Assembly: GCF_002407185.1 (NCBI RefSeq)
Contig: NZ_CP023563.1
Coordinates: 2,790,001-2,854,000, forward strand
Reading direction: 5' to 3'
Origin: Brachybacterium vulturis
GTDB lineage: Bacteria; Actinomycetota; Actinomycetes; Actinomycetales; Dermabacteraceae
DNA: 64,000 bases
Shown: piece after piece, positions 8,997-18,028 of the stretch
How the letters are laid out: every line of letters starts with the position of its first letter
How positions within the stretch are numbered: the first letter of the stretch is position 1
Position numbers and translations under genes: made by a program
The notes under the pieces: generated by a model
The model's database searches: none
Told to the model about the DNA's origin: nothing
The model's input: the letters and a program-made list of their open reading frames with translations, nothing else

Positions 8997-9220
8997 GCGG
9001 TGCACTTCCTTCTCGGTCACGGGCTGAATGCCGGGCACCATTATCCCTGACGGTGCGGCGCGGGGTCCGACAGCGGTACGCGTCCTCGCGCATGCGCGTG
9101 TCGCTGTAGAGTTCCGTGAGGTGGTCCGCCCCCGCGACGGGACGGCCTCCTGCCCGCCCGACCGCCGATCCCGGCGGCAGTGTCCCGCCCCGCAGCGGAT
9201 CCTTTCGAAGGAGCTCAATC

Positions 9221-10948
9221 GTGAGCGAGTCCGAGACCCCCCTCCCCGCCTCCTCCCCGGTGGACGCCGACGCCGCGACCCCGGCAGACAGCACCGAGCC
9301 CGCTGCGGTGGAACAGCCCGCTGCGACGGAGCAGCCCGGCACCGCCGAGCAGCCCGTGCCGCCGGAGCCCAGCGATACCGCAGAGCAGCCCGTGCCGCCG
9401 GAGCCCAGCGATACCGCCGAGCAGCCCGTCCCGCCGGAGCCGAGCGATACCGCCGAGCAGCCCGTCGCCTCCGAGCCGGACGCCGGGTCGGCGGCCGCTG
9501 AGGGACCGACGAGCGCTCCGGACACGCCGGCACCGCCCGAGACGGACCGGGCGGCCCCGGTGCCGACCGCTCCCAAGCCCGCGGCACGCGGCCCCCGGCC
9601 CACCGCCCCGACCCCCGCCGCCCTGGCCGCGAAGAAGCCGAGCGCCGCTCTGCTCCCGGTCGCACCGCCGGTCACGGAGTACGACCCGGAGCAGATCACC
9701 GCCGCCGCGGCCTTCGGCACGGTCACCGAGGACGGCACGGTCACGGTGCAGGACGGCACCCAGGTGCGGACCATCGGCTCCACCACCGAGAGCGACCGTG
9801 ACGCGGCGCTGGAGCCCTTCGCCCGCGGCTATCTCGATCTGGTCGCCTTCCTGGACCTCACGCAGACCACGCTCAACGCCCCCGAGCACACCCAGAACGA
9901 GCTGAACCGTCTGCTCGAGAACCTGCGCAAGAACATGAAGGAGCCGCAGGTCGTGGGTGACATCCCGGCTCTGCGGGCGCGCGCGAACGAGCTGCGGGAG
10001 CTGGCCAAGGCGAAGATCCGGGACCTCGAGGCCAAGCGTGCCGAGGGTCGTGAGGAGGCGATCGGTCGGCGCACCGAGTTCGTGGAGTCCATCGAAGCGC
10101 TGGTGGCCACCGATCCGGAGCAGATCTCGTGGAAGAACGCCGGCGAGACCATGCGTCAGATGGTCCCCACCTGGAAGCAGATGCAGACCGAGGACGTCTC
10201 CCTGGACCGCCCCACCGAGGAGGCGCTGTGGAAGCGGCTCTCGACGGCCCGCGCGACCTTCGACCGGATGCGCAAGCAGTTCTTCTCCCAGCTGGATGCC
10301 AAGCACGCCGAGGCCGCAGAGGTCAAGGAGCAGCTGATCCTCCGAGCGGAGTCGATGCAGGAGTCCACCGACTGGGGACCCACCGTGCGGGCGTACAAGG
10401 ACCTGATGGACGAATGGCGTCACGCCCCGCGCGGCCGACGCAAGAAGGATGACGCGCAGTGGAAGCGGTTCAAGGCCGCGCAGGACACCTTCTTCCAGGC
10501 CCGCAACGCCGACCTCCACGAGACCGAGGCCGAGCAGCGCGAGAATCTCGCGGCCAAGGAGACGCTGCTGTCCGAGGCCGAGTCGATCGATCCTGCGCAG
10601 GATCTGGAGAAGGCGAAGCAGGCCCTGCGCTCGGTGCAGGATCGCTGGGAGGAGGCGGGCAAGGTCCCCCGCGGCGACATGCGCCGGATCGATGACCGCC
10701 TTCGCACGGTCGAGCGATCGGTGAAGAACGCCGAGCAGGACGAATGGCGGCGCACCGATCCGCGCACCAAGGCACGGGTCGAGGGCGCCTCCTCGCAGCT
10801 GCATTCCGCGATCGCCTCGTACCAGCACGCATTGGACAGGGCCGTGGCCGGCGGCGATCCGGCGAAGATCGCCGAGGCCGAGGCCGCGCTCGAAGCGCGC
10901 AAGGAGTGGCTCGCGGTGATCGAGCGCTCAGCGCGCGATCTCGGCTGA
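9221..10948 (+). CDS. DUF349 domain-containing protein
   Basis: Cytoplasmic, mostly helical protein of 575 aa with no known function. The first ~150 residues are a Pro/Glu/Ala-rich disordered region that includes a 12-residue tandem repeat (PSDTAEQPVPPE). From about residue 165 to the end come successive DUF349 helical repeats (blocks such as KERLILxAE and W...GKVPR...DDRLR). Start GTG 9221 is chosen because GAAGGAG lies 7-8 nt upstream; a longer frame upstream has no ribosome site. A TAGAGT box at 9107-9112 may be the -10, giving a ~100-nt leader. This gene lies beside hisS and rel in many actinobacteria. Confidence 0.85.
   Translation: MSESETPLPASSPVDADAATPADSTEPAAVEQPAATEQPGTAEQPVPPEPSDTAEQPVPPEPSDTAEQPVPPEPSDTAEQPVASEPDAGSAAAEGPTSAPDTPAPPETDRAAPVPTAPKPAARGPRPTAPTPAALAAKKPSAALLPVAPPVTEYDPEQITAAAAFGTVTEDGTVTVQDGTQVRTIGSTTESDRDAALEPFARGYLDLVAFLDLTQTTLNAPEHTQNELNRLLENLRKNMKEPQVVGDIPALRARANELRELAKAKIRDLEAKRAEGREEAIGRRTEFVESIEALVATDPEQISWKNAGETMRQMVPTWKQMQTEDVSLDRPTEEALWKRLSTARATFDRMRKQFFSQLDAKHAEAAEVKEQLILRAESMQESTDWGPTVRAYKDLMDEWRHAPRGRRKKDDAQWKRFKAAQDTFFQARNADLHETEAEQRENLAAKETLLSEAESIDPAQDLEKAKQALRSVQDRWEEAGKVPRGDMRRIDDRLRTVERSVKNAEQDEWRRTDPRTKARVEGASSQLHSAIASYQHALDRAVAGGDPAKIAEAEAALEARKEWLAVIERSARDLG
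9341..9484 (+). repeat. 36-bp in-frame tandem repeat, three full copies plus a degenerate fourth
   Basis: Units at 9341-9376, 9377-9412 and 9413-9448 are near identical (1-3 differences); a fourth copy decays after about 18 bp. Each unit encodes TAEQPVPPEPSD in the disordered N-terminus of the DUF349 protein. The unit length keeps frame, so copy number can change without breaking the gene. Confidence 0.9.
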
Positions 10949-10993
10949 CCTGGTCGCGCCACGGACCTTCCCGATCGGGGACCGTTCCTCCAC

Positions 10994-11027
10994 CGCCCCC
11001 GTCTGTCCACAGCGACCGGCGGGGGCG
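10994..11027. terminator. Terminator after the DUF349 gene
   Basis: 8-bp G/C stem (cgcccccg 10994-11001 with cgggggcg 11020-11027), 18-nt loop, followed by ttgctct. It is 45 nt past the DUF349 stop codon. Confidence 0.55.
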
Positions 11028-11062
11028 TTGCTCTCGGGGCGCCGCCGGGCCAGAGTCGGAGC

Positions 11063-11809
11063 ATGGAACCGCTCCTCGCCCCCGCCCGGCCCGGGCCGGC
11101 AGCCCGCATCGGGCCCGCGGTCCCGGACGGGCACGGAAGCGGTCCGGAACCGCCGATCTCGATCGGGCTGTGCGCGGCATGGTCCCGTCATGCGGCGGAG
11201 CTCGCGGTCCCCATCGGCACGGCCCTCCAGCACTGGGAGGAGACCCCACCCACCCGGGTCCTGGTCGCCGAGGGGTATCTCACGCGTCTGCTCCCCGGGC
11301 GGTACGTTCCGCCCGACGTGCTGCGGAGCGCCGTCCGACGGGCGCTCGCGCTCGGCTGTGCGCTCGGTGCTCGGCTGCAGTCGCACTATGTGATCGCCGG
11401 CCCCTCCGCGGCCTGGGTGCTGCTGGGCGGAGAGCCCCCGGCGCCGGCGGAGCTGCTCTCCCCAGCGCATCGGGGCGAGGTCGCCGGGGTCGTGCTGCGC
11501 ACCGCACGGCTGCGGCCCGACGAGGTCGAGACGATCGGGGGCACGCCGATCACCATCCCGGTGCGGACGGCGATGGACCTGCTGCGCTTCACCCCGGCGG
11601 CGGTGGCCACTCCCCTGCTGAGGGGGCTGGTCGACAGCGGCCACGTCGAGGTCGACGAGGTCCGTCGGCGCCTGCACCGGATGCATCGCCATCCCGGGGT
11701 GCAGTCCGCCCGGGAGAGATGGGAGGCGGTGCTGGGTGGTCAGCGGGACGTCAGCGGGGCCGCAGCGCCCACGGGCTTGCCGTCGGCCGTGACCCGGTAC
11801 ACGTCGTAG
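11063..11809 (+). CDS. AbiEi-antitoxin-like protein, orphan
   Basis: 248 aa, cytoplasmic. An N-terminal winged-helix-like segment ends in GYLTRLLPGRYVPPDVL, followed by HYVIAGPSAAWVLLGG and TIPVRTAMDLLRF. These match the actinobacterial proteins usually labelled type IV toxin-antitoxin AbiEi-family antitoxins. No AbiEii nucleotidyltransferase toxin gene is adjacent, so a toxin-antitoxin role is doubtful. A weak -10-like CAGAGT ends 6 nt before the ATG, suggesting a leaderless mRNA. The 3' end overlaps the 3' end of rel by 70 bp on the opposite strand. Family assignment is tentative. Confidence 0.6.
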   Translation: MEPLLAPARPGPAARIGPAVPDGHGSGPEPPISIGLCAAWSRHAAELAVPIGTALQHWEETPPTRVLVAEGYLTRLLPGRYVPPDVLRSAVRRALALGCALGARLQSHYVIAGPSAAWVLLGGEPPAPAELLSPAHRGEVAGVVLRTARLRPDEVETIGGTPITIPVRTAMDLLRFTPAAVATPLLRGLVDSGHVEVDEVRRRLHRMHRHPGVQSARERWEAVLGGQRDVSGAAAPTGLPSAVTRYTS

Positions 11810-14151
11810 ACGCCCTCGATCCGCCGTACGTGCGCGAGCACGGACTGCAGATGCGAGGGATCGGCCAGCTCGAAGGAGAAGAAGCTGGTGGCGAGGCGAT
11901 CACTGTTGGACTGCGCGGAGGCGGAGTGCAGATTCACCTGCTGCTCGGAGATCACCAGGGCGATATCGGTGAGCAGACGCGGACGATCCAGCGCCTCGAT
12001 CTTGATATGCACGAGATACGCGGCGCTGTGACGACCGGACCAGGAGACCTCGACCATGCGATCGGGCTGCTGCTCCTGCAGCTGGATCGCGTTCGTGCAG
12101 GTCTCATGGTGGACCGAGATGCCCGAACCGCGCGTGATGAAGCCGACGATGGGATCCCCCGGCACCGGCGCGCAGCACTTGGCGAGCTTGACCCACAGAT
12201 CGGCGTGGCCATCGACGATGACGCCCTGGTCGGTCTCCGAGGCGCGCCGCTCCTCGCGTCCGGCCCGGGACCGCACCCGGGAGGGCATGGTGATCTCGGC
12301 CACGTCCTCCTCTGCGCCGACGCTTCCGCCGAACGAGGCCCGCAGCTTCTCGACCACGTGCTGCGCCCCGGTGTGCCCCTCGCCGATCGAGGTGTACAGC
12401 GCATCGACCGAGGGGAGGTTCAGGTCGTCGGCGGCGGTGGCGAGGGTGTCGTGGGTCAACAGCCGGCGCATGGGCAGATCCTGCCGACGCAGCGCCTTGG
12501 CGAGCTCCTCCTTGCCCTTCTCGAGTGCCTCACCCCGGCGCTCCTTCGAGAACCAGTGACGGATCTTGCTGCGTGCGCGCGGCGACTGCACGAAGCCCAG
12601 CCAGTCCCTGCTGGGGCCCGCGTCGGGGGACTTCGAGGTGAAGACCTCGACCACGTCCCCCGTGGACAGCGACGACTCGAGGGAGACCAGGCGGCCGTTG
12701 ACCCGTGCCCCGATGGTGCGGTGCCCCACTTCGGTGTGCACGGAGTAGGCGAAGTCGACCGGCGTGGCTCCCTGCGGGAGGGCCAGCACGTCCCCCTTCG
12801 GAGTGAAGACGTACACCTCCTGCGTGTTGATCTCGAAGCGCAGCGAGTCCAGGAACTCCCCCGAATCCGTGGTCTCCTTCTGCCAGTCCATGAGCTGGCG
12901 GAGCCAGGCCGCGTCGTTACTGCCCGCGGCGGCGTCCCCGCCCCCCGGGCTGCCGGCCATCGCCTTGTACTTCCAGTGCGCGGCGACGCCGTACTCCGCC
13001 CGCCGGTGCATCTCCCGGGTGCGGATCTGGATCTCCACCGGCTTGCCGGTGGGGCCGATCACCGTGGTGTGCAGCGACTGGTAGAGGTTGAACTTCGGCA
13101 GTGCGATGTAGTCCTTGAACCGTCCCTGGACCGGTGACCAGCGTGCGTGCAGGGTGCCGAGCACGCCGTAGCAATCGCGGACGGTGTCCACCAGCACGCG
13201 CACCCCGACCAGGTCGTAGATGTCGGAGAAGTCCCGGCCGCGCACGATCATCTTCTGGTAGATCGAGTAGTAGTGCTTGGGACGGCCCGTGACCTCGGCC
13301 TTGATCTTCGCCTTCCGCAGGTCCTCGTTGATCTGGGTGGAGACGGTGGCGAGGTACTGCTCCCGGGCCGGGGCGTGCTGCGCGACCAGGGAGACGATCT
13401 CTTCGTAGACCTTCGGGTACAGCACCTGGAACGAGCGGTCCTCGAGCTCCCACTTCATGGTGTTCAGGCCCAGCCGGTGCGCCAGCGGCGCGTAGATCTC
13501 GAGGGTCTCCTTCGCCTTCCGCTCCGCGGAGGCGGCCGGGACGTACTTCCAGGTGCGCGCGTTGTGCAGCCGGTCGGCGAGCTTGATCAGCAGCACCCGC
13601 ACGTCGCGGCTCATCGCCACGATCATCTTGCGGACGGTCTCCGCCTGCGCGGCCTCGCCGTAGGTGACCTTGTCGAGCTTCGTCACGCCGTCCACCAGCA
13701 CGGCGATCACCTCGCCGAACTCGCTGCGCAGCCGCTCGAGGGAATAGTCGGTGTCCTCGACCGTGTCGTGCAGGAGTGCGGCGGCGACCACCTCGGCCGG
13801 GGAACCCAGCTCCGCGAGGATCATGGCGACCGACACCGGATGGGTGATGTAGGGGTCGCCGCTCTTGCGCGTCTGTCCGCGATGGGCCTGCTCCGCCACG
13901 GTGTACGCGCGACGGACGAGGTCAGGGTTCTCCTTCGGGCTGACCGCCGTGATGGTCTCCAGCAGCGGGGCCAGCAGCGGGTCGACGGAGGTGCCGGCAC
14001 GTGAGGAGAAGAAGGAGCGTCGCGAACGGCTCCGGCGGGAGGGCGGTGACGGGGACCGGGGCATCGAGAGGTCCGACGCTCCGGACGCGCTGCGCTCGCC
14101 GCCCGTCGGCACGGAGGCCCTCGGGGGCGGGGATGCTGGCTCCTGCGGCAT
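11740..14151 (-). CDS. relA: Bifunctional (p)ppGpp synthetase/hydrolase Rel
   Basis: Stringent-response enzyme, 803 aa, cytoplasmic and ribosome-associated. In order: basic/Ser-rich N-terminal tail (1-55), HD hydrolase domain with HDTVEDTD (128-135), synthetase domain with GRPKHYYSIYQKM and the RFKD motif (RxKD form, found in bifunctional enzymes), TGS domain with QEVYVFTPKGDV, a zinc-finger/RIS region, and a C-terminal ACT domain. Start ATG 14151 is preferred over GTG 14157: AGGAGG lies 5 nt upstream of the ATG and overlaps the GTG. Its 3' end overlaps the AbiEi-like gene by 70 bp. Downstream of apt on the same strand, as in other actinobacteria. Confidence 0.95.
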   Translation of the reverse strand: MPQEPASPPPRASVPTGGERSASGASDLSMPRSPSPPSRRSRSRRSFFSSRAGTSVDPLLAPLLETITAVSPKENPDLVRRAYTVAEQAHRGQTRKSGDPYITHPVSVAMILAELGSPAEVVAAALLHDTVEDTDYSLERLRSEFGEVIAVLVDGVTKLDKVTYGEAAQAETVRKMIVAMSRDVRVLLIKLADRLHNARTWKYVPAASAERKAKETLEIYAPLAHRLGLNTMKWELEDRSFQVLYPKVYEEIVSLVAQHAPAREQYLATVSTQINEDLRKAKIKAEVTGRPKHYYSIYQKMIVRGRDFSDIYDLVGVRVLVDTVRDCYGVLGTLHARWSPVQGRFKDYIALPKFNLYQSLHTTVIGPTGKPVEIQIRTREMHRRAEYGVAAHWKYKAMAGSPGGGDAAAGSNDAAWLRQLMDWQKETTDSGEFLDSLRFEINTQEVYVFTPKGDVLALPQGATPVDFAYSVHTEVGHRTIGARVNGRLVSLESSLSTGDVVEVFTSKSPDAGPSRDWLGFVQSPRARSKIRHWFSKERRGEALEKGKEELAKALRRQDLPMRRLLTHDTLATAADDLNLPSVDALYTSIGEGHTGAQHVVEKLRASFGGSVGAEEDVAEITMPSRVRSRAGREERRASETDQGVIVDGHADLWVKLAKCCAPVPGDPIVGFITRGSGISVHHETCTNAIQLQEQQPDRMVEVSWSGRHSAAYLVHIKIEALDRPRLLTDIALVISEQQVNLHSASAQSNSDRLATSFFSFELADPSHLQSVLAHVRRIEGVYDVYRVTADGKPVGAAAPLTSR

Positions 14152-14243
14152 GCACACCTCCTGGCTGAGAGGGCCAGTCTACGCGCGGGTCACCACTGGT
14201 CCGGACGCCGCCCCGAGGTGGTGCGCCGCACCCGGTGCCGGGA

Positions 14244-14810
14244 TCAGCCCTCGATCCGCCAGACGGTCGAGAGCGCGGTGCCCGCCAGTCGATCGCGTCC
14301 TCGGAGCGCCGCGAGCTCGATGAGGAACGTGGCGCCGAGCACCTCGACGTCGAACCGGCGGGTCAGCTCGAGGGTCGCCGCTGCGGTGCCGCCGGTCGCC
14401 AGCAGGTCGTCGACCAGCAGGACGCGCGCCCCGGCCGGGAAGGAGTCCTGCGGGATCTCGATCCTCGCGCTGCCGTACTCCAGGTCATAGGTCAGCCCTG
14501 CGGGAGCGCCGGGGAGCTTCCCGGCCTTGCGCACCGGGATGAAGCCGGCCCCGATCTCGTACGCCAGCGGGGCTCCGAGCACGAAGCCGCGCGCCTCGGT
14601 GCCGACGAGATACTCGACGCCCTCGGGCAGCAGGGTCGCCCAGTGCCGGATCACGGTGCGCAGCGCGACGGGGTCGCGCAGCAGCGGGGTGATGTCCCGG
14701 AACAGCACGCCCGGGATCGGGAAATCGGGATGCTCGGAGATGTGCGAGCTCAGCAGCGCGTCGATCTCTGCGGCGCCGGGGGCGGCGTCGGACCCGGCCG
14801 CGGCGGTCAC
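14244..14810 (-). CDS. apt: Adenine phosphoribosyltransferase
   Basis: Purine salvage enzyme making AMP from adenine and PRPP, 188 aa. The PRPP-binding loop is RVLLVDDLLATGGTAAA, and GTEARGFVLGAPLA and FPIPGVLFRDITPLL are typical APRT blocks. Start GTG 14810 overlaps the secF stop (GTGA), and GGAGG lies a few nt upstream, so translation is probably coupled to secF. The next gene downstream, rel, starts about 90 bp on. Confidence 0.93.
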   Translation of the reverse strand: MTAAAGSDAAPGAAEIDALLSSHISEHPDFPIPGVLFRDITPLLRDPVALRTVIRHWATLLPEGVEYLVGTEARGFVLGAPLAYEIGAGFIPVRKAGKLPGAPAGLTYDLEYGSARIEIPQDSFPAGARVLLVDDLLATGGTAAATLELTRRFDVEVLGATFLIELAALRGRDRLAGTALSTVWRIEG

Positions 14811-15985
14811 CGGCCTCCTCCCTCGGAGGTGCGACGGCGACGGGTGGTGCGGCGCGGCTGTCGCCGCGGGGGTGCCGCGGCGGGAGGTCCCGCCGGCTCC
14901 GCGGAGTCCGTCCCCGTCGCCCCCTCGCGGTCGTCCCCGGCCTCGCCCTCGACGTCCGCGGCGTCCGCTGTGCCCAGAGCGTCGGCGGGTGCGAGCTGCT
15001 CCGTGTCCTCCCCGTGCCGCGCTCGCAGCACGTTCTCGGTGTGCGCGGCGATCTCGGGATCGCGACGGCGCAGGTCCACGAGGAAGCCCGGAGCCAGGAA
15101 GACCGAGGAGTAGGTGCCGGCGATGATGCCGATGAACAGGGCCAGCGAGATGTCCTTGAGCGTGCCGGCGCCGAGCAGGAAGGCGCCGATGAACAGGATC
15201 GCGCCCACCGGCAGCAGCGCCACCACCGAGGTGTTGATGGAGCGCACGAGCGTCTGGTTGGCGGCCCTCTGCACCTGCTCGGCATAGGTGGTGCGGGTCT
15301 GGCGGGCCAGACCGGCGGTGTTCTCGCGCACCTTGTCGAAGACCACGATGGTGTCGTAGAGCGAGTACCCCATCACGGTGAGGAAACCGATCACGGTGCC
15401 CGGGGTGATCTCGAGGCCGACCACCAGATACACGCCCACCGTGACCAGCATGTCGTGGAGCAGGGCGCCCATCGCGGCCAGAGAGGACTTGAGGTTGCGG
15501 AAGTACAGCGCCATCATCCCGGCGACCAGCGCCAGGAACACGATCACACCGCGCAGCATCTTCTGGGTGACGTCTCCGCTCCACACCGGTCCGATGAAGG
15601 AGCTCGAGACGGCATCGGTGGAGACCCCGTAGGCCGCGGCGAGATCCGCGGCGACGGCGGCCGTCTCGCCCGAGTCCAGGTGCTCGGTCTGCACACGCAT
15701 GGTGTCCTGCCCCAGCACCGTGATCTTCGGTTCGTTCTCCGGCAGGTGGTCGCGGATCACCTCACGGGCCGAGGACTGCTCGGTATCGGCCACCCCGGCG
15801 ACCTGGAACTCGGAGCCGCCGGTGAACTCGATGCCGAAGTTCGGTCCCCGCACCACGGAGAACACCGCGAGCAGCACGATCAGGACGAGGCTGAACAGAT
15901 ACCAGGTGCGGCGCCGGGTGACGATCGGGACGGTACGACGACCGTCATGGAGCTGATTCCCGAAGCGGGCGAAGGTCGCGGTCAT
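14807..15985 (-). CDS. secF: Protein translocase subunit SecF
   Basis: Membrane partner of SecD in Sec-dependent export, 392 aa. TM1 (about 28-45) is followed by the periplasmic domain with GIEFTGGSEFQV, then five more TM helices carrying MGYSLYDTIVVFDKVREN and the conserved SINTS segment. The C-terminus (about 310-392) is a long hydrophilic acidic/basic extension ending in Arg-rich sequence, not part of the core fold. ATG overlaps the secD stop by 4 bp and the stop overlaps the apt GTG, so three genes are translationally linked. Confidence 0.95.
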   Translation of the reverse strand: MTATFARFGNQLHDGRRTVPIVTRRRTWYLFSLVLIVLLAVFSVVRGPNFGIEFTGGSEFQVAGVADTEQSSAREVIRDHLPENEPKITVLGQDTMRVQTEHLDSGETAAVAADLAAAYGVSTDAVSSSFIGPVWSGDVTQKMLRGVIVFLALVAGMMALYFRNLKSSLAAMGALLHDMLVTVGVYLVVGLEITPGTVIGFLTVMGYSLYDTIVVFDKVRENTAGLARQTRTTYAEQVQRAANQTLVRSINTSVVALLPVGAILFIGAFLLGAGTLKDISLALFIGIIAGTYSSVFLAPGFLVDLRRRDPEIAAHTENVLRARHGEDTEQLAPADALGTADAADVEGEAGDDREGATGTDSAEPAGPPAAAPPRRQPRRTTRRRRTSEGGGR

Positions 15986-17910
15986 CGGCTCTGCTCCTCG
16001 GTGTCCTCGGATGGGCTGTCTGGAGAGGGCCTGTGCGTCGCGGGGCCGTCCTGGCCCGACTCGTGCCCCGGCGCGGACTCCCCCGAGGTGCCCTCCCCGA
16101 CCGCAGCGCGCTCCGCGGCCTCGCGCTGCAGGCGCGCGCGCCGCACGGCGATCGGCTCGCGGGGCTCGTCGCGGGCGGTCCCGGTCCCGCCTCCGCCGCG
16201 CTCCGCGACCGGGCGCACCCGCCCGCGGCCGGCGTAGGCGGGGACCTGGCGACCGAGCCGGGCCGGGTCCAGGCCGCTGAACGGGTGCCCCTTGCCGAAG
16301 AACCGGCTGCGCACCAGGGTCTGCAGCAGCGGGTGGGTGAAGAGGAAGACGATCAGCAGGTCCAGCAGTGTGGTCAGGCCGAGCACGAAGGCGAAACCGC
16401 GCACCCCGCCGGTGGACAGCGCGTACAGCACCACGGCGGCGAGGAGGTTGACGGCGTCGGAGGCGAGGATGGTGCGCTTGGCGCGGTCCCAGCCGTGGTC
16501 GACGGCCGCGACGATCCCCCGCCCCTCACGGATCTCGTCCCGCACCCGCTCGAAATAGACGATGAAGGAATCGGCGGTGAAGGCGATCGCGACGATCAGG
16601 CCCACCACGCCGGCCAGGGAGAGCCGGTAGCCGATCTCGGGGATGTTCGAGAGCGTGGTGAGCGTGCCGTAGGTGAGCAGGCCCATGATCAGCAGGCTCG
16701 ACGTGGTCACCATCGCGAGCAGGCGGTACTGGGCGAAGGCGTACAGCACCACCAGTGCCAGGCCGATGAGCCCGGCGATCAGTCCCATCTCGAGCTGGTC
16801 GGCGCCCAGGGTCGCCGAGACCTGCTGCTCCGAGGCGACCTCGAACTCGAGCGGCAGGGCACCGAACCGCAGCTGGTCGGCGAGCTGGCTCGCCTCCTCC
16901 TGCGAGAAGTTCCCGGAGATCGAGGCCTCACCGCCGGTGGAGGGCTCCTGCACCTGCGGGGCGGAGATCACCAGGCCGTCCAGCACGATGGCGAAGGCGT
17001 CCGTGGCGCCCTGTCCGTTGTAGAGCGCCGTGGTCAGGTCGGCGAAGCCCTGGCTCCCCTCCTCGGAGAAGCTCATGTTCACGACGTAGTAGCCGGTGGC
17101 CTGCCCGGTCGGGGTGAGGTCGGAGGCGACACCGGAGTTCTCGATCGCCGAGCCGGCGACGACCTCGGGGCCCAGCAGATACTTCGCGGTGCCGTTCGGG
17201 TCGCAGGCGACCACCGGCTCGTCGGCCGGCGCCTCGGTCACCGTCTCCTGCTGGGCGCCGGGGTCCACGCAGTCCGCCGTCATCAGATCGGTCTGCAGCT
17301 CGGGGGTGAGCCAGTCCAGCGACCAGGCCGGGTAGGGCAGCTCGCCGGCGGACGGGGCCGGGGACGGGGCCATCGCGGGATCCGTGCCGGGCAGTCCGTC
17401 GAACCGGTGCTGGGACGGATCCGCCGGAGCCTCGGAGGTCTCCTCCGGCGCGGTGGCCTCGCCGTCGGCGGACTCGCCGCCGCCGTCCGAGCTCCCGCCG
17501 CCGTCGGAGGGCGCCGGCTCGTCCACACCCTCGGGGGCGACGACGCCGAGGACCGGACGGAACGACATGGAGGCCGTCTGCCGGATGGCCTCCGAGGTCT
17601 CCTGGTCGACCTGACCGGGGACGTCGATGACGATGTTGGTCCCGCCCTGGACGGTGATCTCGGTCTCCGCCACGCCCATCGCATTGATGCGCTGGCTCAT
17701 GATCTGCCGTGCCTGCTCCATGGCGGCGGCGTCGATCTCGGCGCCGTCCCGGGACTGTGCCTGCAGGATGATCTGGGTCCCGCCCTCGAGGTCGAGGGCG
17801 AGTTTCGGTGCTGGATGCCAGTCACCCTTCCAGATGCCGGCACCGACCCCGCCGCCCAGCAGCAGGATCAGCACCGCAAGGGCCGCCAGGGCGATGCGAC
17901 GTGCGGGCAT
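15982..17910 (-). CDS. secD: Protein translocase subunit SecD
   Basis: Sec accessory subunit using proton motive force, 642 aa. TM1 (about 6-27), then KLALDLEGGTQIILQ (D1 motif), the P1 periplasmic domain, and a C-terminal block of TM helices with VVGLIVAIAFTADSFIVYFERV. P1 carries a Ser/Gly/Asp/Pro-rich acidic insertion (about 125-190) absent from enterobacterial SecD. The C-terminus (about 585-642) is hydrophilic. It lies 115 bp downstream of yajC and overlaps secF by 4 bp. Confidence 0.95.
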   Translation of the reverse strand: MPARRIALAALAVLILLLGGGVGAGIWKGDWHPAPKLALDLEGGTQIILQAQSRDGAEIDAAAMEQARQIMSQRINAMGVAETEITVQGGTNIVIDVPGQVDQETSEAIRQTASMSFRPVLGVVAPEGVDEPAPSDGGGSSDGGGESADGEATAPEETSEAPADPSQHRFDGLPGTDPAMAPSPAPSAGELPYPAWSLDWLTPELQTDLMTADCVDPGAQQETVTEAPADEPVVACDPNGTAKYLLGPEVVAGSAIENSGVASDLTPTGQATGYYVVNMSFSEEGSQGFADLTTALYNGQGATDAFAIVLDGLVISAPQVQEPSTGGEASISGNFSQEEASQLADQLRFGALPLEFEVASEQQVSATLGADQLEMGLIAGLIGLALVVLYAFAQYRLLAMVTTSSLLIMGLLTYGTLTTLSNIPEIGYRLSLAGVVGLIVAIAFTADSFIVYFERVRDEIREGRGIVAAVDHGWDRAKRTILASDAVNLLAAVVLYALSTGGVRGFAFVLGLTTLLDLLIVFLFTHPLLQTLVRSRFFGKGHPFSGLDPARLGRQVPAYAGRGRVRPVAERGGGGTGTARDEPREPIAVRRARLQREAAERAAVGEGTSGESAPGHESGQDGPATHRPSPDSPSEDTEEQSR

Positions 17911-17980
17911 GATGCGAAGTTCCTCAGGACGGCGGATGGTCGATGCGCGGAGGGCGCGACCGCGGACGGTCTCCGCAGGA

Positions 17981-18028
17981 CGGCGCGCCCTGGGAGGTCA
18001 CAGCGGGGCGGCGCGCCCCGGGAGGTCA
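17981..18028. repeat. 20-bp direct repeat between yajC and secD
   Basis: Two copies of a 20-nt sequence (17981-18000 and 18009-18028), 19/20 identical, separated by 8 bp. Each contains the palindrome ggcgcgcc. The right copy covers the yajC stop codon. Function not known; on the mRNA the palindromes could form small stems. Confidence 0.75.

Noticed and set aside
11063-11809. Complete AbiE toxin-antitoxin system
   Set aside because: Only the antitoxin-like protein is present; the neighbours are DUF349 and rel, with no nucleotidyltransferase toxin.
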